A stretch of DNA of 64,000 nt. Origin: JAAXHF01 sp963665955. Lineage in GTDB: Bacteria; Desulfobacterota; Binatia; Bin18. This document shows positions 51,710 through 61,900 of the stretch, in pieces; the first letter of the stretch is position 1, and each line of letters opens with the position of its first letter. The notes beneath the pieces are model-generated. The model had not been told where the DNA came from and did not search any database. It saw nothing but the letters and a program-made list of their open reading frames with translations. The stretch lies in NCBI GenBank assembly GCA_965231765.1, contig OZ246887.1, positions 1,736,001 to 1,800,000 on the forward strand. Reading direction: 5' to 3'. The translations under genes were made by a program, and so were the position numbers.

Positions 51710-53377
51710 GTGTCTGCCCTGCGGAGGGCTGCATTGGCGGGTCTCTTACGGAGCGAGAGGAGATCGTTTGTGCGCGCGGCAGCAACTTCCCCGACCCATC
51801 ACACCACGCTTGCCCTCGCTTTGACTGCGCTGGTCCGCCGCACTCTTCCCGCGGTGCCGCTCCGCGCGCTCGTCCACGGTGTGGGCGCGCTCGCGCTCTC
51901 CGGAGCCCTGTTTACCTACATCCAATTTGCCAGCCCGAACATCGTGGGCAACGACGGCTATCATCATATTAGAATGGCAGAATTGACGCTCCAGCAGGGA
52001 CTCCCGCTGCCGTTCCCGTGGCTGCCCCTCACCCTGCTTGATGCGCAAAACTACGCCGACCGCCATATGCTGCTCCATGTGCTGCAAGCCCCCTTCACCG
52101 TGGTGGCCGACTTAGGCGCGGCGTCGAAATGGGCCGCGGTGACTCTCGCCGTTTTTGCCTGCGGGGTATTCTATTTTTTCCTTGTTGGCTACCAGGTGCG
52201 CTATCCGTTTGTCTGGCTGCTCGTCCTGTTTGCGTCCTCGCACCCGTTTCTGTATCGGATGAGCATGGCGCGGGGGCAGAGCCTGGGGTTGGCGTTTCAG
52301 TTGCTGGCGATGTATCTGATTCTGAAACGTCGGCCGGTCGGCCTCGGGATTGTGGCCGTGCTGTTTGTGTGGGCGTATAACGCCTTTCCGCTGCTCCTGC
52401 TCCTGGTGCTACTCGGCCTCCTGGCCCACTACCTGGTTGACGGCACGGTTGAATATCCGCTCCTCCTCGGCGCAGGGATCGGGGTCGCCTGCGGCCTGGT
52501 GGTCAATCCCTATTTTCCGCAGAATGTCCTCTTTCTTTGGGACCACATTGTCCCCAAGCTGTTCGTGGTGGACTACGCAACATCGGTGGGGGGAGAGTGG
52601 CGGCCGTATAGTTCGTGGGGGTTCCTGACTCTGTCGCTCGGCGCCCACCTTGCCTATGGCAGCGCTCTATTCCTGACCAACAGGGAAGAGTGGCGCCGCG
52701 ATGCCCCTCGGCTGTTCTTCTTTTTGGCGGCAACGGTGTATGCCGTGCTGCTGTTCAAATCGCGGCGGTTTGTCGAATATTACCCGCCAGTCGCCGTGCT
52801 GTTCTTGGCAGTCGGCGCGCGGGAGTGGCTGCAGACGCTGGACATCCGCGCTATTGCCTGGACCAACCGGAAAATTGGCGGGCTCATTGCGGCAAGCCTC
52901 CTGCTCACCGCCGCCCTGCAAGCCACCGTGCAAGCCGCCTGGCACGATATTCACCGCCTCCCGTCGTCTGCGGCGTATCAGGGCGGCGCTGAATGGTTAG
53001 CCCACAACACGCCCCAAGGGGCGCGCGTGTTTCACACCGACTGGGACGATTTCCCCCGGCTGTTTTTCTTTAACACGCATAATACCTACATCGTGGGGCT
53101 TGATCCTGACTTTATGCGGCTCAAAGACCCCGAGGGCTATAAACGCTGGAAGGACATCACTCGAGGAAAGGTACGCCTGCCGGCCCCGGTCATTTTGCAG
53201 AGGTTCGGCTGTGAGTATGCCTTTACCGATAACAAACACCGGAAGTTCATTGCTATCGCCGACCGCGATCCGCTCATGAAAAAAGTGTACTCAGACCGGC
53301 AGACAACGGTGTACCGAGTGCTTGCGGAAAAGGCCGAGCCAGCACGGCGTCACAACGCGGGAAAACGACTCGATTAA
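51710..53377 (+). CDS. GT-C fold integral membrane glycosyltransferase-like protein
   Basis: A 555-residue protein with about ten to twelve helices. The first extracytoplasmic loop contains NIVGNDGYHHIRMAEL, whose NDGYHH pattern resembles the catalytic D-x-Y-H loop of STT3/PMT-type GT-C enzymes that use lipid-linked sugars. The C-terminal soluble part begins near residue 410 (GGAEWLAHNTPQGARVFHTD and DWDDFPRLFFFNTHNTYIVG). The GTG start follows AAAGGAGG and lies just after the Asn-rich protein's stop. A glycosylation role for its Asn/Ser/Thr-rich neighbour is tempting but only inferred. Confidence 0.75.
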   Translation: MSALRRAALAGLLRSERRSFVRAAATSPTHHTTLALALTALVRRTLPAVPLRALVHGVGALALSGALFTYIQFASPNIVGNDGYHHIRMAELTLQQGLPLPFPWLPLTLLDAQNYADRHMLLHVLQAPFTVVADLGAASKWAAVTLAVFACGVFYFFLVGYQVRYPFVWLLVLFASSHPFLYRMSMARGQSLGLAFQLLAMYLILKRRPVGLGIVAVLFVWAYNAFPLLLLLVLLGLLAHYLVDGTVEYPLLLGAGIGVACGLVVNPYFPQNVLFLWDHIVPKLFVVDYATSVGGEWRPYSSWGFLTLSLGAHLAYGSALFLTNREEWRRDAPRLFFFLAATVYAVLLFKSRRFVEYYPPVAVLFLAVGAREWLQTLDIRAIAWTNRKIGGLIAASLLLTAALQATVQAAWHDIHRLPSSAAYQGGAEWLAHNTPQGARVFHTDWDDFPRLFFFNTHNTYIVGLDPDFMRLKDPEGYKRWKDITRGKVRLPAPVILQRFGCEYAFTDNKHRKFIAIADRDPLMKKVYSDRQTTVYRVLAEKAEPARRHNAGKRLD

Positions 53378-53406
53378 GCAACGAAGGGGGATCTGGCCCC
53401 TGTTGC
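53378..53406 (+). terminator. hairpin after the GT-C gene, possible terminator
   Basis: GCAAC(GA)AGGGG / CCCCT GTTGC stem immediately after the stop codon at 53377; no T run follows, so it is at best an imperfect terminator. Confidence 0.35.
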
Positions 53407-53583
53407 CATGAGGCTCTGCGCGTTTCTGCCGCTGAACGATATCAATGCTGACTGGCATGATTCCCATGTGTAACAGCAATCCACGGGAAGTTCAGCCGCT
53501 AATTCCAAGATGGCGCAGCGGCATATTCCCGATTTTCAAAGTGATTCAATACCTGTTAGATTTCGGTCAGATAAGCAAGCCGT

Positions 53584-53862
53584 TTGCAGGCTGGCCCGCC
53601 TGTGGACTGTGAGCTGGCCCGCGAGGCCGTGGCTGCGTTGCAGGTCGCCACACAGCCGACGTGGATCGAGGTCGCCGAGCTGGTCGTGGGCACGGGCGGG
53701 CGTAATATGCGGTGGTGGCCACCTACCTGTGGAAGATGGAGAAAGCCAGCCAGCAGCGGACGCGCGGCAAGCCCCTGGCGCTGTGGCTGCACCGATTTTA
53801 TGCCAGCGGGCAAACGGGCGGCACTATGCCTGTGGCCGAAAGGCAACGGCCGCCTTGACACA
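53584..53862 (+). pseudogene. possible decayed gene in the gap 53378-53958
   Basis: Two adjoining stretches in different frames look protein-like: PPVDCELAREAVAALQVATQ followed by PTWIEVAELVVGTGG, and, after a shift near 53700, VVATYLWKMEKASQQRTRGK followed by PLALWLHRFYASGQTGG. Together they suggest a broken small gene, but no family is recognised and there is no start signal. The rest of the 581-base gap shows nothing. Confidence 0.3.
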
Positions 53863-53958
53863 GCGAGGCGGATCATAGGATTCTGAGGAGGATTTTTTGG
53901 CAGGGAATGGAAATCGGCGTGATCGCTCAACTGAAACGCAACAGAGAGGGAGTCGCTT

Positions 53959-54813
53959 GTGGCAAATGATACACACAGACGTCAGGTCGGAGTCGTCAAA
54001 GAGTTATTTCGGTATCCCGTCAAATCGATGCGGGGTGAACAGCTCAGTAGCGTGGACATCGGAGACACTGGCGTGATCGGTGATCGCGCCTATGCGCTGC
54101 GCGAGACCAATGGCCGCGTGGTGACCGCTAAAAAATGGGCAAACATGTTCGAGTTCGCCGCCCGCTATGACACGCCACCGACACCGGAAGAGTTGGCACC
54201 GCTCAGTATCAGCCTGCCGGATGGTCGCAGCGTTCAGGCTCAGGCTCCCGACGTCTCTTCAGTCCTGTCTGGCATCCTTGGCCGCGAGGTCGTGTTGGAG
54301 CGTGCCCAGGCTGGTCAGCGCAACAAGGGGGAAGTCGATCCGACCACGGTCTTTGGCGATGTGCCGGTCGAGCAGGTGATGCCGAAACTCACCGCGGCAA
54401 CTATGCCGGATACGTTTCCCCTGCCGCCCGGGACATTCTTTGATTCGTCCAGTATTCACGTCTTGGCGAGTGGCACGCTGGCTCACATGCGCGCCCTCGT
54501 CGGCAACGATGCCCAGCTTGATCCGCGCCGCTTTCGTCCCAACATCTATGTTGAAACCGAGCCGGGGGACGAGGGTTTTATCGAAGACGGCTGGATGGAA
54601 GGAACCCTTGAGATAGGCGCCAGCGTCACCATTGTGAAGCTGGCGCCCGCCTTGCGGTGTGTGATGACCACCCACGCTCAAGCCGATCTGGTGCGCGATA
54701 TGCGTATTCTGCGGACATCTGCCCAGCACCATCACAACCATGTCGGCGTGTTTGCGGCAATCGGTACGCCAGGCAAGGTGCAGCTTGGCGACCCGGTTGT
54801 GCTGGTGCGCTGA
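53959..54813 (+). CDS. MOSC-domain protein
   Basis: A 284-residue protein. The N-terminal beta-barrel (KELFRYPVKSMRGEQL, then IGDRAYALRETNGRVVTAKK) and the C-terminal MOSC domain (DPRRFRPNIYVE, LAPALRCVMTTHAQADLVRD with the conserved Cys, and VFAAIGTPGKVQLGD). MOSC proteins handle sulfur bound to the molybdenum cofactor; mARC-type members reduce N-oxygenated compounds. A Mo-hydroxylase cluster begins 8 kb further on. GTG start, with AGAGAGGGAG before it. Enzyme activity not assigned. Confidence 0.87.
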   Translation: MANDTHRRQVGVVKELFRYPVKSMRGEQLSSVDIGDTGVIGDRAYALRETNGRVVTAKKWANMFEFAARYDTPPTPEELAPLSISLPDGRSVQAQAPDVSSVLSGILGREVVLERAQAGQRNKGEVDPTTVFGDVPVEQVMPKLTAATMPDTFPLPPGTFFDSSSIHVLASGTLAHMRALVGNDAQLDPRRFRPNIYVETEPGDEGFIEDGWMEGTLEIGASVTIVKLAPALRCVMTTHAQADLVRDMRILRTSAQHHHNHVGVFAAIGTPGKVQLGDPVVLVR

Positions 54814-54992
54814 GCACGACGGCTGACACACTCGTGTCTTTTCGTTCCCTCCCCGGTGTGGTAGGGGCAGACACACAAGGCGGCGGCGCTACGGCCGGCT
54901 CAGTTGAGGACAGGTTTGCGATGCAGGCGGTTCAGTCGCCTGCCCTTTCTTTCCTGCGCTGAGAACAGGATACTGCGGGCTGGGAGGACATC

Positions 54993-55589
54993 ATGGAAAA
55001 ACTGACACCAGTCGATACGCTGGTCATCCAACAGCGCAAGGAATGGGGTGAGATCCTGACCGGCTGGGAAACAAAAAACAAATACGCAGTCATGGATCAG
55101 ACCGGCGACGAGATGTATTTTGCAGCCGAAGAAGGCCGTTCGCTGTTCTTTCGTCTTTTCCTGAAAGCCCTGCGTCCGTTTACAATCCATATTCTGGCGT
55201 CTGATGGGCAGATCGTGTTACGCCTGGACCGATCGTTTCGCTTCTTTTTTCACAAACTCGCTGTGTCGAGCCCGGACGGCCGCTGCCTCGGCACGGTCGA
55301 AAAGCGCTTTTCTGTCATCCGGCGCATGTATTCGGTATACGACGCCACCGGCCAGGAACACTTTCAACTCTTTGGTCCACTGCTCCGACCGTGGACGTTT
55401 CTGATTCGGCAAAGCGGACAGGAAATCGGACGTATCTCTAAAAAATGGAGCGGTCTGCTCAAGGAAAGTTTTACCGATACAGATAATTTTGCTGTCACCT
55501 TCCCGGCCGAACTGCCTGTTATGGACAAGGGCATTCTGCTCGGCGCGGTATTCCTGATTGATTTTGTGCATTTTGAAAATAAGGGCTAA
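54993..55589 (+). CDS. phospholipid scramblase / LURP-one-like protein
   Basis: A 198-residue twelve-strand barrel protein of the scramblase superfamily. Typical strands: NKYAVMDQTGDEMYFAAEE, FTIHILASDGQIVLRLDRSF, and LGTVEKRFSVIRRMYSVYDA. The central helix of the barrel would be near the end (LLGAVFLIDFVHFENKG), hydrophobic. Bacterial members have no established role; scrambling is not implied. It lies 30 bases before the CoA transferase gene on the same strand. GGGAGGACATC before the ATG. Confidence 0.8.
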   Translation: MEKLTPVDTLVIQQRKEWGEILTGWETKNKYAVMDQTGDEMYFAAEEGRSLFFRLFLKALRPFTIHILASDGQIVLRLDRSFRFFFHKLAVSSPDGRCLGTVEKRFSVIRRMYSVYDATGQEHFQLFGPLLRPWTFLIRQSGQEIGRISKKWSGLLKESFTDTDNFAVTFPAELPVMDKGILLGAVFLIDFVHFENKG

Positions 55590-55619
55590 GTGAGAAGCTG
55601 TGCACTGGAGGGATCACAC

Positions 55620-56870
55620 ATGGCACACAAACCATCCATACTCGAAGGCGTGCGCGTCTTGGATTTTGGCCAATATATTGCCGCCCCCGTCTTGACCCGC
55701 ATGATGTCTGACATGGGCGCCGAGATCATCAAAGTAGAACTCGCTCCGACTGGCGATAACTCACGTTTTTATCCCTATTTCAAAGCCGGCCAAAGCGGGG
55801 GCTTTATCCAGCACAATCGAGGCAAGCTGAGCGTATGTATTGATCTCAAGAAGCCCGAGTCTCTCGATATTGTCAAAGCATTAGTCCCCAAAGTCGATGT
55901 GGTGGTAGAAAATTTCAGCCCGGGGACTTTAGCCAAGTACGGGCTCGGCTATGACGATCTCAAGACACTGAACTCCCAGCTGATCATGTGCTCGATTTCC
56001 GGCTTTGGTCAGGACGGTCCCCTGGCCCGGAAACCAGGCGTGGACACCCTGGCCCAGGCCATGAGTGGCTTGCTCCACCTGACTGGCGACCCCGATAAGG
56101 CCCCGACCTATGTCGGACTGTTTATCGCCGACGAAAATGCCGGAGTCCACGGCCTGGCCTCGGTGTGTGCAGCCCTGTACTATCGCGAGAAAACCGGCCA
56201 CGGCCAGTATATTGATTTATCACTCCTTGAGTGTTTGTTTCATCTGCACGACACGGCCGTCCAGTTCTACATCATGAGCGAGGGCAAGGAGAATCCGATC
56301 CGCTTTGGCTCCCACCACTTTGCCGTCGCTCCGTGCGGTGTCTTCCAGGCCACTGATGGGTATGTCGTCATCGTCGTCTTAGAGCACCAGTGGAAGACGT
56401 TTGTGCACGCCATTCATAAACCCGAATGGCTCGACGACCCGCGCTTTGATACCAACCAACACCGGGCTGAAAACCGCTTGGTGCTGGTTGAACTGCTCGA
56501 AGAATGGCTGCACTCCTTCCCGACGCGGGATGAACCATTGGCCATTTTGGACGAGGTGCGTATCCTGAGTGCGCCGGTGTTTGATATCGAACAGATTATC
56601 AATCACCCGCACCTGAAAGCCCGCGGAGCTATGCAACAGGTCTCTCACCCCGGTATGGGACCGATCGGCATTCCTAAGACCCCCATCCACTACTCGGACG
56701 CACGTGTCGAAATCCGCCGCCCGGCTCCGCTCCTGGGCCAGCACAACGCCGATGTCCTGAGCCGCTATCTGGGCTACTCAGCCGAAAAAGTCGCCGCTCT
56801 GACTGAAAATGGCGTACTGATTCAAGAGAAATTAGTTGAAGAAATGCGCCAGCGTGGAGAGATTCCGTAA
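55620..56870 (+). CDS. CaiB/BaiF family (class III) CoA transferase
   Basis: A 416-residue enzyme that moves CoA between acids without a covalent enzyme-CoA thioester pool. N-terminal GVRVLDFGQYIAAPVLTRMM, SDMGAEIIKVE, NRGKLSVCIDLKKPE, and the active-site Asp in KPGVDTLAQAMSGLLHLTGD near residue 150. ENAGVHGLASVCAALYYREK is also typical. Start at the ATG after GGAGGGATC. Followed by carotenoid oxygenase and SnoaL-like genes on the same strand; substrate not known. Confidence 0.92.
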   Translation: MAHKPSILEGVRVLDFGQYIAAPVLTRMMSDMGAEIIKVELAPTGDNSRFYPYFKAGQSGGFIQHNRGKLSVCIDLKKPESLDIVKALVPKVDVVVENFSPGTLAKYGLGYDDLKTLNSQLIMCSISGFGQDGPLARKPGVDTLAQAMSGLLHLTGDPDKAPTYVGLFIADENAGVHGLASVCAALYYREKTGHGQYIDLSLLECLFHLHDTAVQFYIMSEGKENPIRFGSHHFAVAPCGVFQATDGYVVIVVLEHQWKTFVHAIHKPEWLDDPRFDTNQHRAENRLVLVELLEEWLHSFPTRDEPLAILDEVRILSAPVFDIEQIINHPHLKARGAMQQVSHPGMGPIGIPKTPIHYSDARVEIRRPAPLLGQHNADVLSRYLGYSAEKVAALTENGVLIQEKLVEEMRQRGEIP

Positions 56871-56944
56871 ATCGGTCAGGGATGAGATTCGCGTCTTAGA
56901 AGAACCCCAAGGACAACACATTTTTCACACGGAGGGCTCGTAGC

Positions 56945-58345
56945 ATGTCAGCAGTACAAACCAATCCTTTTTTGGCCGGGAATTTTGCACCAGTTCGAGA
57001 AGAGACACAGGTCGAGAACCTACAGGTCATTGGCGAACTCCCTCGGGATATGAATGGCATGTTCCTCCGCATCGGCCCCAATCCACAGTTTGAGCCAATC
57101 GGCACCTACCATTGGTTTGATGGCGATGGCATGCTGCACGGCGTGCGCGTCAATGATGGCACAGCCTCGTATCGCAATCGCTATGTCCGGACCAAAGGCT
57201 TTGAGGTTGAGCGGGAGCAGGGGCACGCCATTTGGCCAGGCTTAATGGAGCCGCCACAGTTTGACAATCCACACGGGCCGTTTAAGAACGCGGCAAATAC
57301 AGCCTTAGTCTGGCACGACGGTCGCCTGCTGGCGTTATGGGAAGGCGGCGAGCCACACACTATCAGCGTTCCGGGCTTAGAGACCGTCGGGCCGTATGAT
57401 TACACTGGCAAGTTAATGAGCGCCTTTACCGCGCATCCAAAAGTCGATGCGGTGACGGGTGAGATGATGTTTTTTGGCTACGCCCCGATGCCGCCGTATC
57501 TGCAGTACAGTGTCGTTTCCGCTTCAGGCGAACTCCTCCGCACAGTACCGATTGACATCCCGACCGGGGTGATGATTCACGACTGCGCCGTGACCGAACA
57601 CTATACGCTGCTGCTCGATCTGCCCGTGACCTTCAACCTGGAAGCGATGACAACCAAAGAGCCGCTCCTCAACTGGAACCCTGACAACGGCGCCCGGATT
57701 GGGATCGTGCCACGCCACGGGACAAATGACGATGTCAGGTGGTTTACAATCCCTCCGTGTTACGTTTTCCATACCACAAACGCCTACGAAGACGGCGATG
57801 AAGTGGTCTTAATCGCCTGTCGGGTCAGCTCAACAAACGTCCTCATGGACGCTGGCCAGCCGCCTCAAGAAGGCCAGGAAGATCAATCACCCCGGATGCA
57901 CCGCTGGCGTTTCAATATGAAGACAGGCGCGGTCACGGAAGAAGGGCTGGACGACGTCCCGTCCGAATTCCCCCGCATCAACGAATCATTGATAGGCCGT
58001 CAGCACCGCTATAGCTATGCAGCCCGGGTCCCGGCCGGGGTCACAATGCCTCTGTTTGAAGGCTTCCAGAAATACGACCATGAACGCGGCACAATTGAAT
58101 CACACCGGCACGGCAAAAACCGCTACGGCGGTGAGGGCGTCTTCGTGTCCCGTGACGGGGCACGCGCTGAGGACGATGGCTGGGTGGTGACGTATGTGCA
58201 CGATGAGAGCAGCGACTCAGCCGAGATGGTGGTGGTCAGCGCTCAGGATATGGCGGCCGAGCCGGTGGCGCGAGTGCTGATTCCCGCCCGCGTGCCGTAT
58301 GGCTTTCACGCCGCCTGGGTTCCAGGTGAGCATATCGGCGCCTAA
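56945..58345 (+). CDS. carotenoid cleavage dioxygenase family protein
   Basis: A 466-residue RPE65-type seven-bladed propeller, non-heme iron enzyme that cleaves carotenoids, stilbenes or lignin-like compounds. Opens with NPFLAGNFAPVREETQVENL and MFLRIGPNPQFEP, then WFDGDGMLHGVRV. The four iron histidines are expected in TAHPKVDAV, HDCAVTEHYTLLL, CYVFHTTNAYEDGD and the end FHAAWVPGEHIGA, all present. Standard length. AGGGCTCG precedes the ATG. Substrate unknown; no carotenoid biosynthesis gene is in the window. Confidence 0.92.
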   Translation: MSAVQTNPFLAGNFAPVREETQVENLQVIGELPRDMNGMFLRIGPNPQFEPIGTYHWFDGDGMLHGVRVNDGTASYRNRYVRTKGFEVEREQGHAIWPGLMEPPQFDNPHGPFKNAANTALVWHDGRLLALWEGGEPHTISVPGLETVGPYDYTGKLMSAFTAHPKVDAVTGEMMFFGYAPMPPYLQYSVVSASGELLRTVPIDIPTGVMIHDCAVTEHYTLLLDLPVTFNLEAMTTKEPLLNWNPDNGARIGIVPRHGTNDDVRWFTIPPCYVFHTTNAYEDGDEVVLIACRVSSTNVLMDAGQPPQEGQEDQSPRMHRWRFNMKTGAVTEEGLDDVPSEFPRINESLIGRQHRYSYAARVPAGVTMPLFEGFQKYDHERGTIESHRHGKNRYGGEGVFVSRDGARAEDDGWVVTYVHDESSDSAEMVVVSAQDMAAEPVARVLIPARVPYGFHAAWVPGEHIGA

Positions 58346-58370
58346 GTCCGAACCAAGAGGAGGAAACAGC

Positions 58371-58778
58371 GTGTCCACAGCCCGGCAACACCTCGCCGAA
58401 TTAACCCGGCAATTTATGACGGCCTTTAATGACAACGAGCTTGATACGGTCATGTCGTTTTTTGCCGAGGAGAGTATCTACGACGAGTTCAACGGCACCC
58501 GTAACGCAGGCAAAGCCGCGATTCGAGCGGCTTTTACACCACAATTCACCGGACAGTTTGGCCGGATGCAGTTTCTTGACGACGATCTGTTTATTGACGC
58601 CGAGACGGGAAAAGTCATGGCCAGCTGGCGCTGCACTCTTGATGTCAAAGGCCAGCCAACGTCGTGGCGGGGACTTGACCTCTTGCATTTTCAAGGCGAC
58701 ACGCTGGTCCGCAAGCTGACCTACGCCAAGACCAAAGTCCCCCTGTTTGAGGATAAGGCGTCGGCAGCGGAACCCTGA
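58371..58778 (+). CDS. SnoaL-like / NTF2-fold protein
   Basis: A 135-residue cone-shaped alpha+beta protein (FNDNELDTVMSFFAEESIYD followed by EFNGTRNAGKAAIRAAF; ASWRCTLDVKGQPTSWRGLD). This fold serves in polyketide cyclases, isomerases and hydrolases. GTG start with AAGAGGAGG before it, 25 bases after the carotenoid oxygenase, so surely co-transcribed and perhaps acting on the same substrate. Confidence 0.83.
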   Translation: MSTARQHLAELTRQFMTAFNDNELDTVMSFFAEESIYDEFNGTRNAGKAAIRAAFTPQFTGQFGRMQFLDDDLFIDAETGKVMASWRCTLDVKGQPTSWRGLDLLHFQGDTLVRKLTYAKTKVPLFEDKASAAEP

Positions 58779-58908
58779 TCACTGCCCTGTGTCGGGAGAA
58801 GTCGCCCGCCGTCAAAATTGTTCCGTTGCCGCTACCACGGCCTGAATCGCCGCCGGCTTGAGCGTCAGGCCAATGTGCCTCCTCAAGGGTCAATCTCAGA
58901 GGAGGCTG

Positions 58909-61900
58909 TCAGTAGGGAATAATCACGAAATTTTGGAGCGACTCTTCCCACTGAATGACCGTGGTAGCACCGGAGGAAGGGAAGTTGGGCAGGTCAAACG
59001 TGCCACTTGCCCCCCGCAAGAAATCGACCCCAAAGGTGGTTACCCGCACCGTGGTGCGGGCAAACTCCACCCCATCGACCAGCGCCCGAATCGCGTGCTC
59101 CCCAGCTCCGAGGTCGCTCCAGTTCACCAACAGGCTAAAGCCGTTGTTGCTATCCCCGCAAACACGCCGGGTATCCCCGCGGGGCGTCCCGTAGACCGCC
59201 GGAACTGGACTCCCATCCAACTCAATGACGATTTCCCCCGCCTCACACGCCCAGCCGGAGATGATCCCGACCCCGCTCTGGGATGACCCAAGGGACGGGT
59301 TTTCCAACACGGCGCTGAGGTCAGCCACCCGGCTGTGCCCCCCACCCGTGCCAGGCTGACCATCGGTGATGACAAAATTCTGCTGCGACTCTTCCCACTG
59401 AATGACCGTGGTAGCACCGGAGGAAGGGAAGTTGGGCAAGTCAAACGTGCCACTTGCTCCCCGCAAGAAATCGACCCCAAAGGTGGTTACCCGCACCGTG
59501 GTGCGGGCAAACTCTACCCCATCAACCAACGCCCGAATCGCGTGCTCCCCAGCTCCGAGGTCGCTCCAGTTCACCAACAGGCTAAAGCCGTTGTTGCTAT
59601 CCCCGCAAACACGCCGGGTATCCCCGCGGGGCGTCCCGTAGACCGCCGGAACCGGACTCCCGGCCAGCTCAATGACAATCTCTTGGGCCTCACACGCCCA
59701 GCCGGAGATGATCCCGACCCCGCTCTGGGATGACCCAAGGGACGGATTTTCCAGCCGCGCTTGGGGTGGCGGCGGTGGTTCTGGTGGTTCTGGTGTCACG
59801 AGGTCTGGCGAGAACACAGCTACGTCGTCAATATACCAGCCGTCTGCGGTCAGAGCGGCATCGGAGACCAGTTGGAAGGCGAGATGTATTCGCTCGCCAA
59901 CGAAAGGACTCAAGTCGATGGATGCCTGTTGCCAGGTCGTCCGAGTGCCAGTGAAGGTTTGTAAATGTTCGTTCTGTCCATCCTCCGTTCCTGCCACCCA
60001 CACGTTCCCGCTGTCGCCACTGGCAAAATCGAACCGATGCCAGAAGGTCAGAGTCGCTGAAGTGAACTCGGTCAGATCAATAATCGGGGACCAAAGGGCA
60101 ACGTTCAGGTCATTCTGGTAATTGCCGCCCGGACTATCCGTCCAGGCACGAGTCTCGCTCCGGGAGGCAGTCGTGGTCAGAGCCCATGGGGAGTCCACAG
60201 ACCAGCCAACTGTTCCGTTCTCCATGTCGTCTTCAAACAGGGTATCGTTGACTCCCGCCTGAGTGACCGTAAAGGTCCGCCCACCGATGCTGAGCGTGCC
60301 GGTCCGAGCGGTGGGGTTAGGATTGGCTGTAACCGCGTAGCTGACCCTGCCAGGGCCACTGCCGCTGCTGCCCGCAGTAATCCTGAGCCACGAGCTATTA
60401 CTCACTGCCGCCCAGCTACAACCACTCGGAGCCCTCACCCCTACACCGTTGCTCCCGCCACGTCCTGCAAAAAACTGGTGTGTGGACGAGAGCGAGTCGG
60501 CGCAGACGGTATAAGCGATGGTCACCTGGAAGCTTGTTGACCGGGCCGCGTCGACGGAGACTTCTATCCCATTGGCTAGGTCGGTAAAAATCTCGCCCGG
60601 CGTCCACATCGCCCCCGCGTCGTTCGGGTCGCCGTTATTGTCAATGTCCACCACCTGGGCCAGCCGGTCAGCTAGAGTGGTATCTACTTTATGGATGACC
60701 ACCGCTTCATCCGGGATTTCGTCGTCGTAGCCGGCAAACAGCCGTGTTTCGACGGTATAGAAGTCTGTGTCCGAGTCACCGATCGGGATCTCGGCCATCA
60801 GGTAGCCCTCAGAATCAGGCTGGGCCAGCTGCTCGAGCGTAATCGTTCGGGTACTGTTTCGTGAGGCAACATACTTCCGTCCAGCGGGAATCCAGCCCAG
60901 AAAGTCCTTGTGGTAGGCAATGGTGTGCACGCCTAAGCGCCGTACCCGGGGTAAGGAACAAGAGACCGTCCCCCGCTCATGACGTCCCATTGAGAGTCGT
61001 ATGTGGTGTCACTATAGGGAGGATCATCTTGCCCATAGGGACCGGAGGAATGCAGCAAGCCAAAGGCGTGGCCCATCTCGTGTGCCCAGGTCTGCTGGCT
61101 TTCATGCGCCCAGTCTGGCATCCATGTGAGACCCCAGACTCCACTCTTTCCATCCAGCGTCAGGATCCCCCCGCCACCCTGAGCCGGGCCATGGAGATTC
61201 TGGTTAAAGACCAAGTTGATGCCATCAAAATCAGGAAAGAACACATCCGCATCGGCGACCGCAGTGCAGTCTTCTGCTGCTCTATTGGACTCAAGGTCTT
61301 CCTCTCCGTCCCCGTTTTGGTCATACACATAATACGAGCGGGGCCGGGACAGGTTGTACCAGCCCACCACCACACTGCCAGCCAGATCAGGGATGTTCCC
61401 GTCAGACACCTCTCTCCAATAGTGATCCAGACCGGGATATGACGATCCCATCAGCTTCTCAAAATGGCTGACCGGATAAGGGGTAACATCCGTCGCATCT
61501 GCAAAGCGACACAAGATCGTCACCCACGCCTGGGAACCGGTCACCACCGCCTGGGAAGTTGTTTGAAGCGCGGAGGTCCCGTCTGGCGACGCGGCAAATT
61601 GGATGGAACTGACCCGGAACTGCGCCGGTGCGTCAGACAACGTTTCTACATACTGGCCCCCCACCGTCACCCGCTTGCGATTCAACGCCACCGGGCCACC
61701 GAGCGGCCTCATGAGTTCGACATCGAGCAAGAGTTCATGCCGCTCGCCCGAGTCCTCGGTCAACGTATAGGTGGTTTCAGAGGCGAGGCCGGACTCGGGC
61801 GGATAATCGGCGGTGGTCATACTGAACCAGCCGGTGATGGTCTGTTGTTGGGCGTGGACGGGGGGAGCGAAGACTGCCCACACTCCTAGTAGGGACAGGA

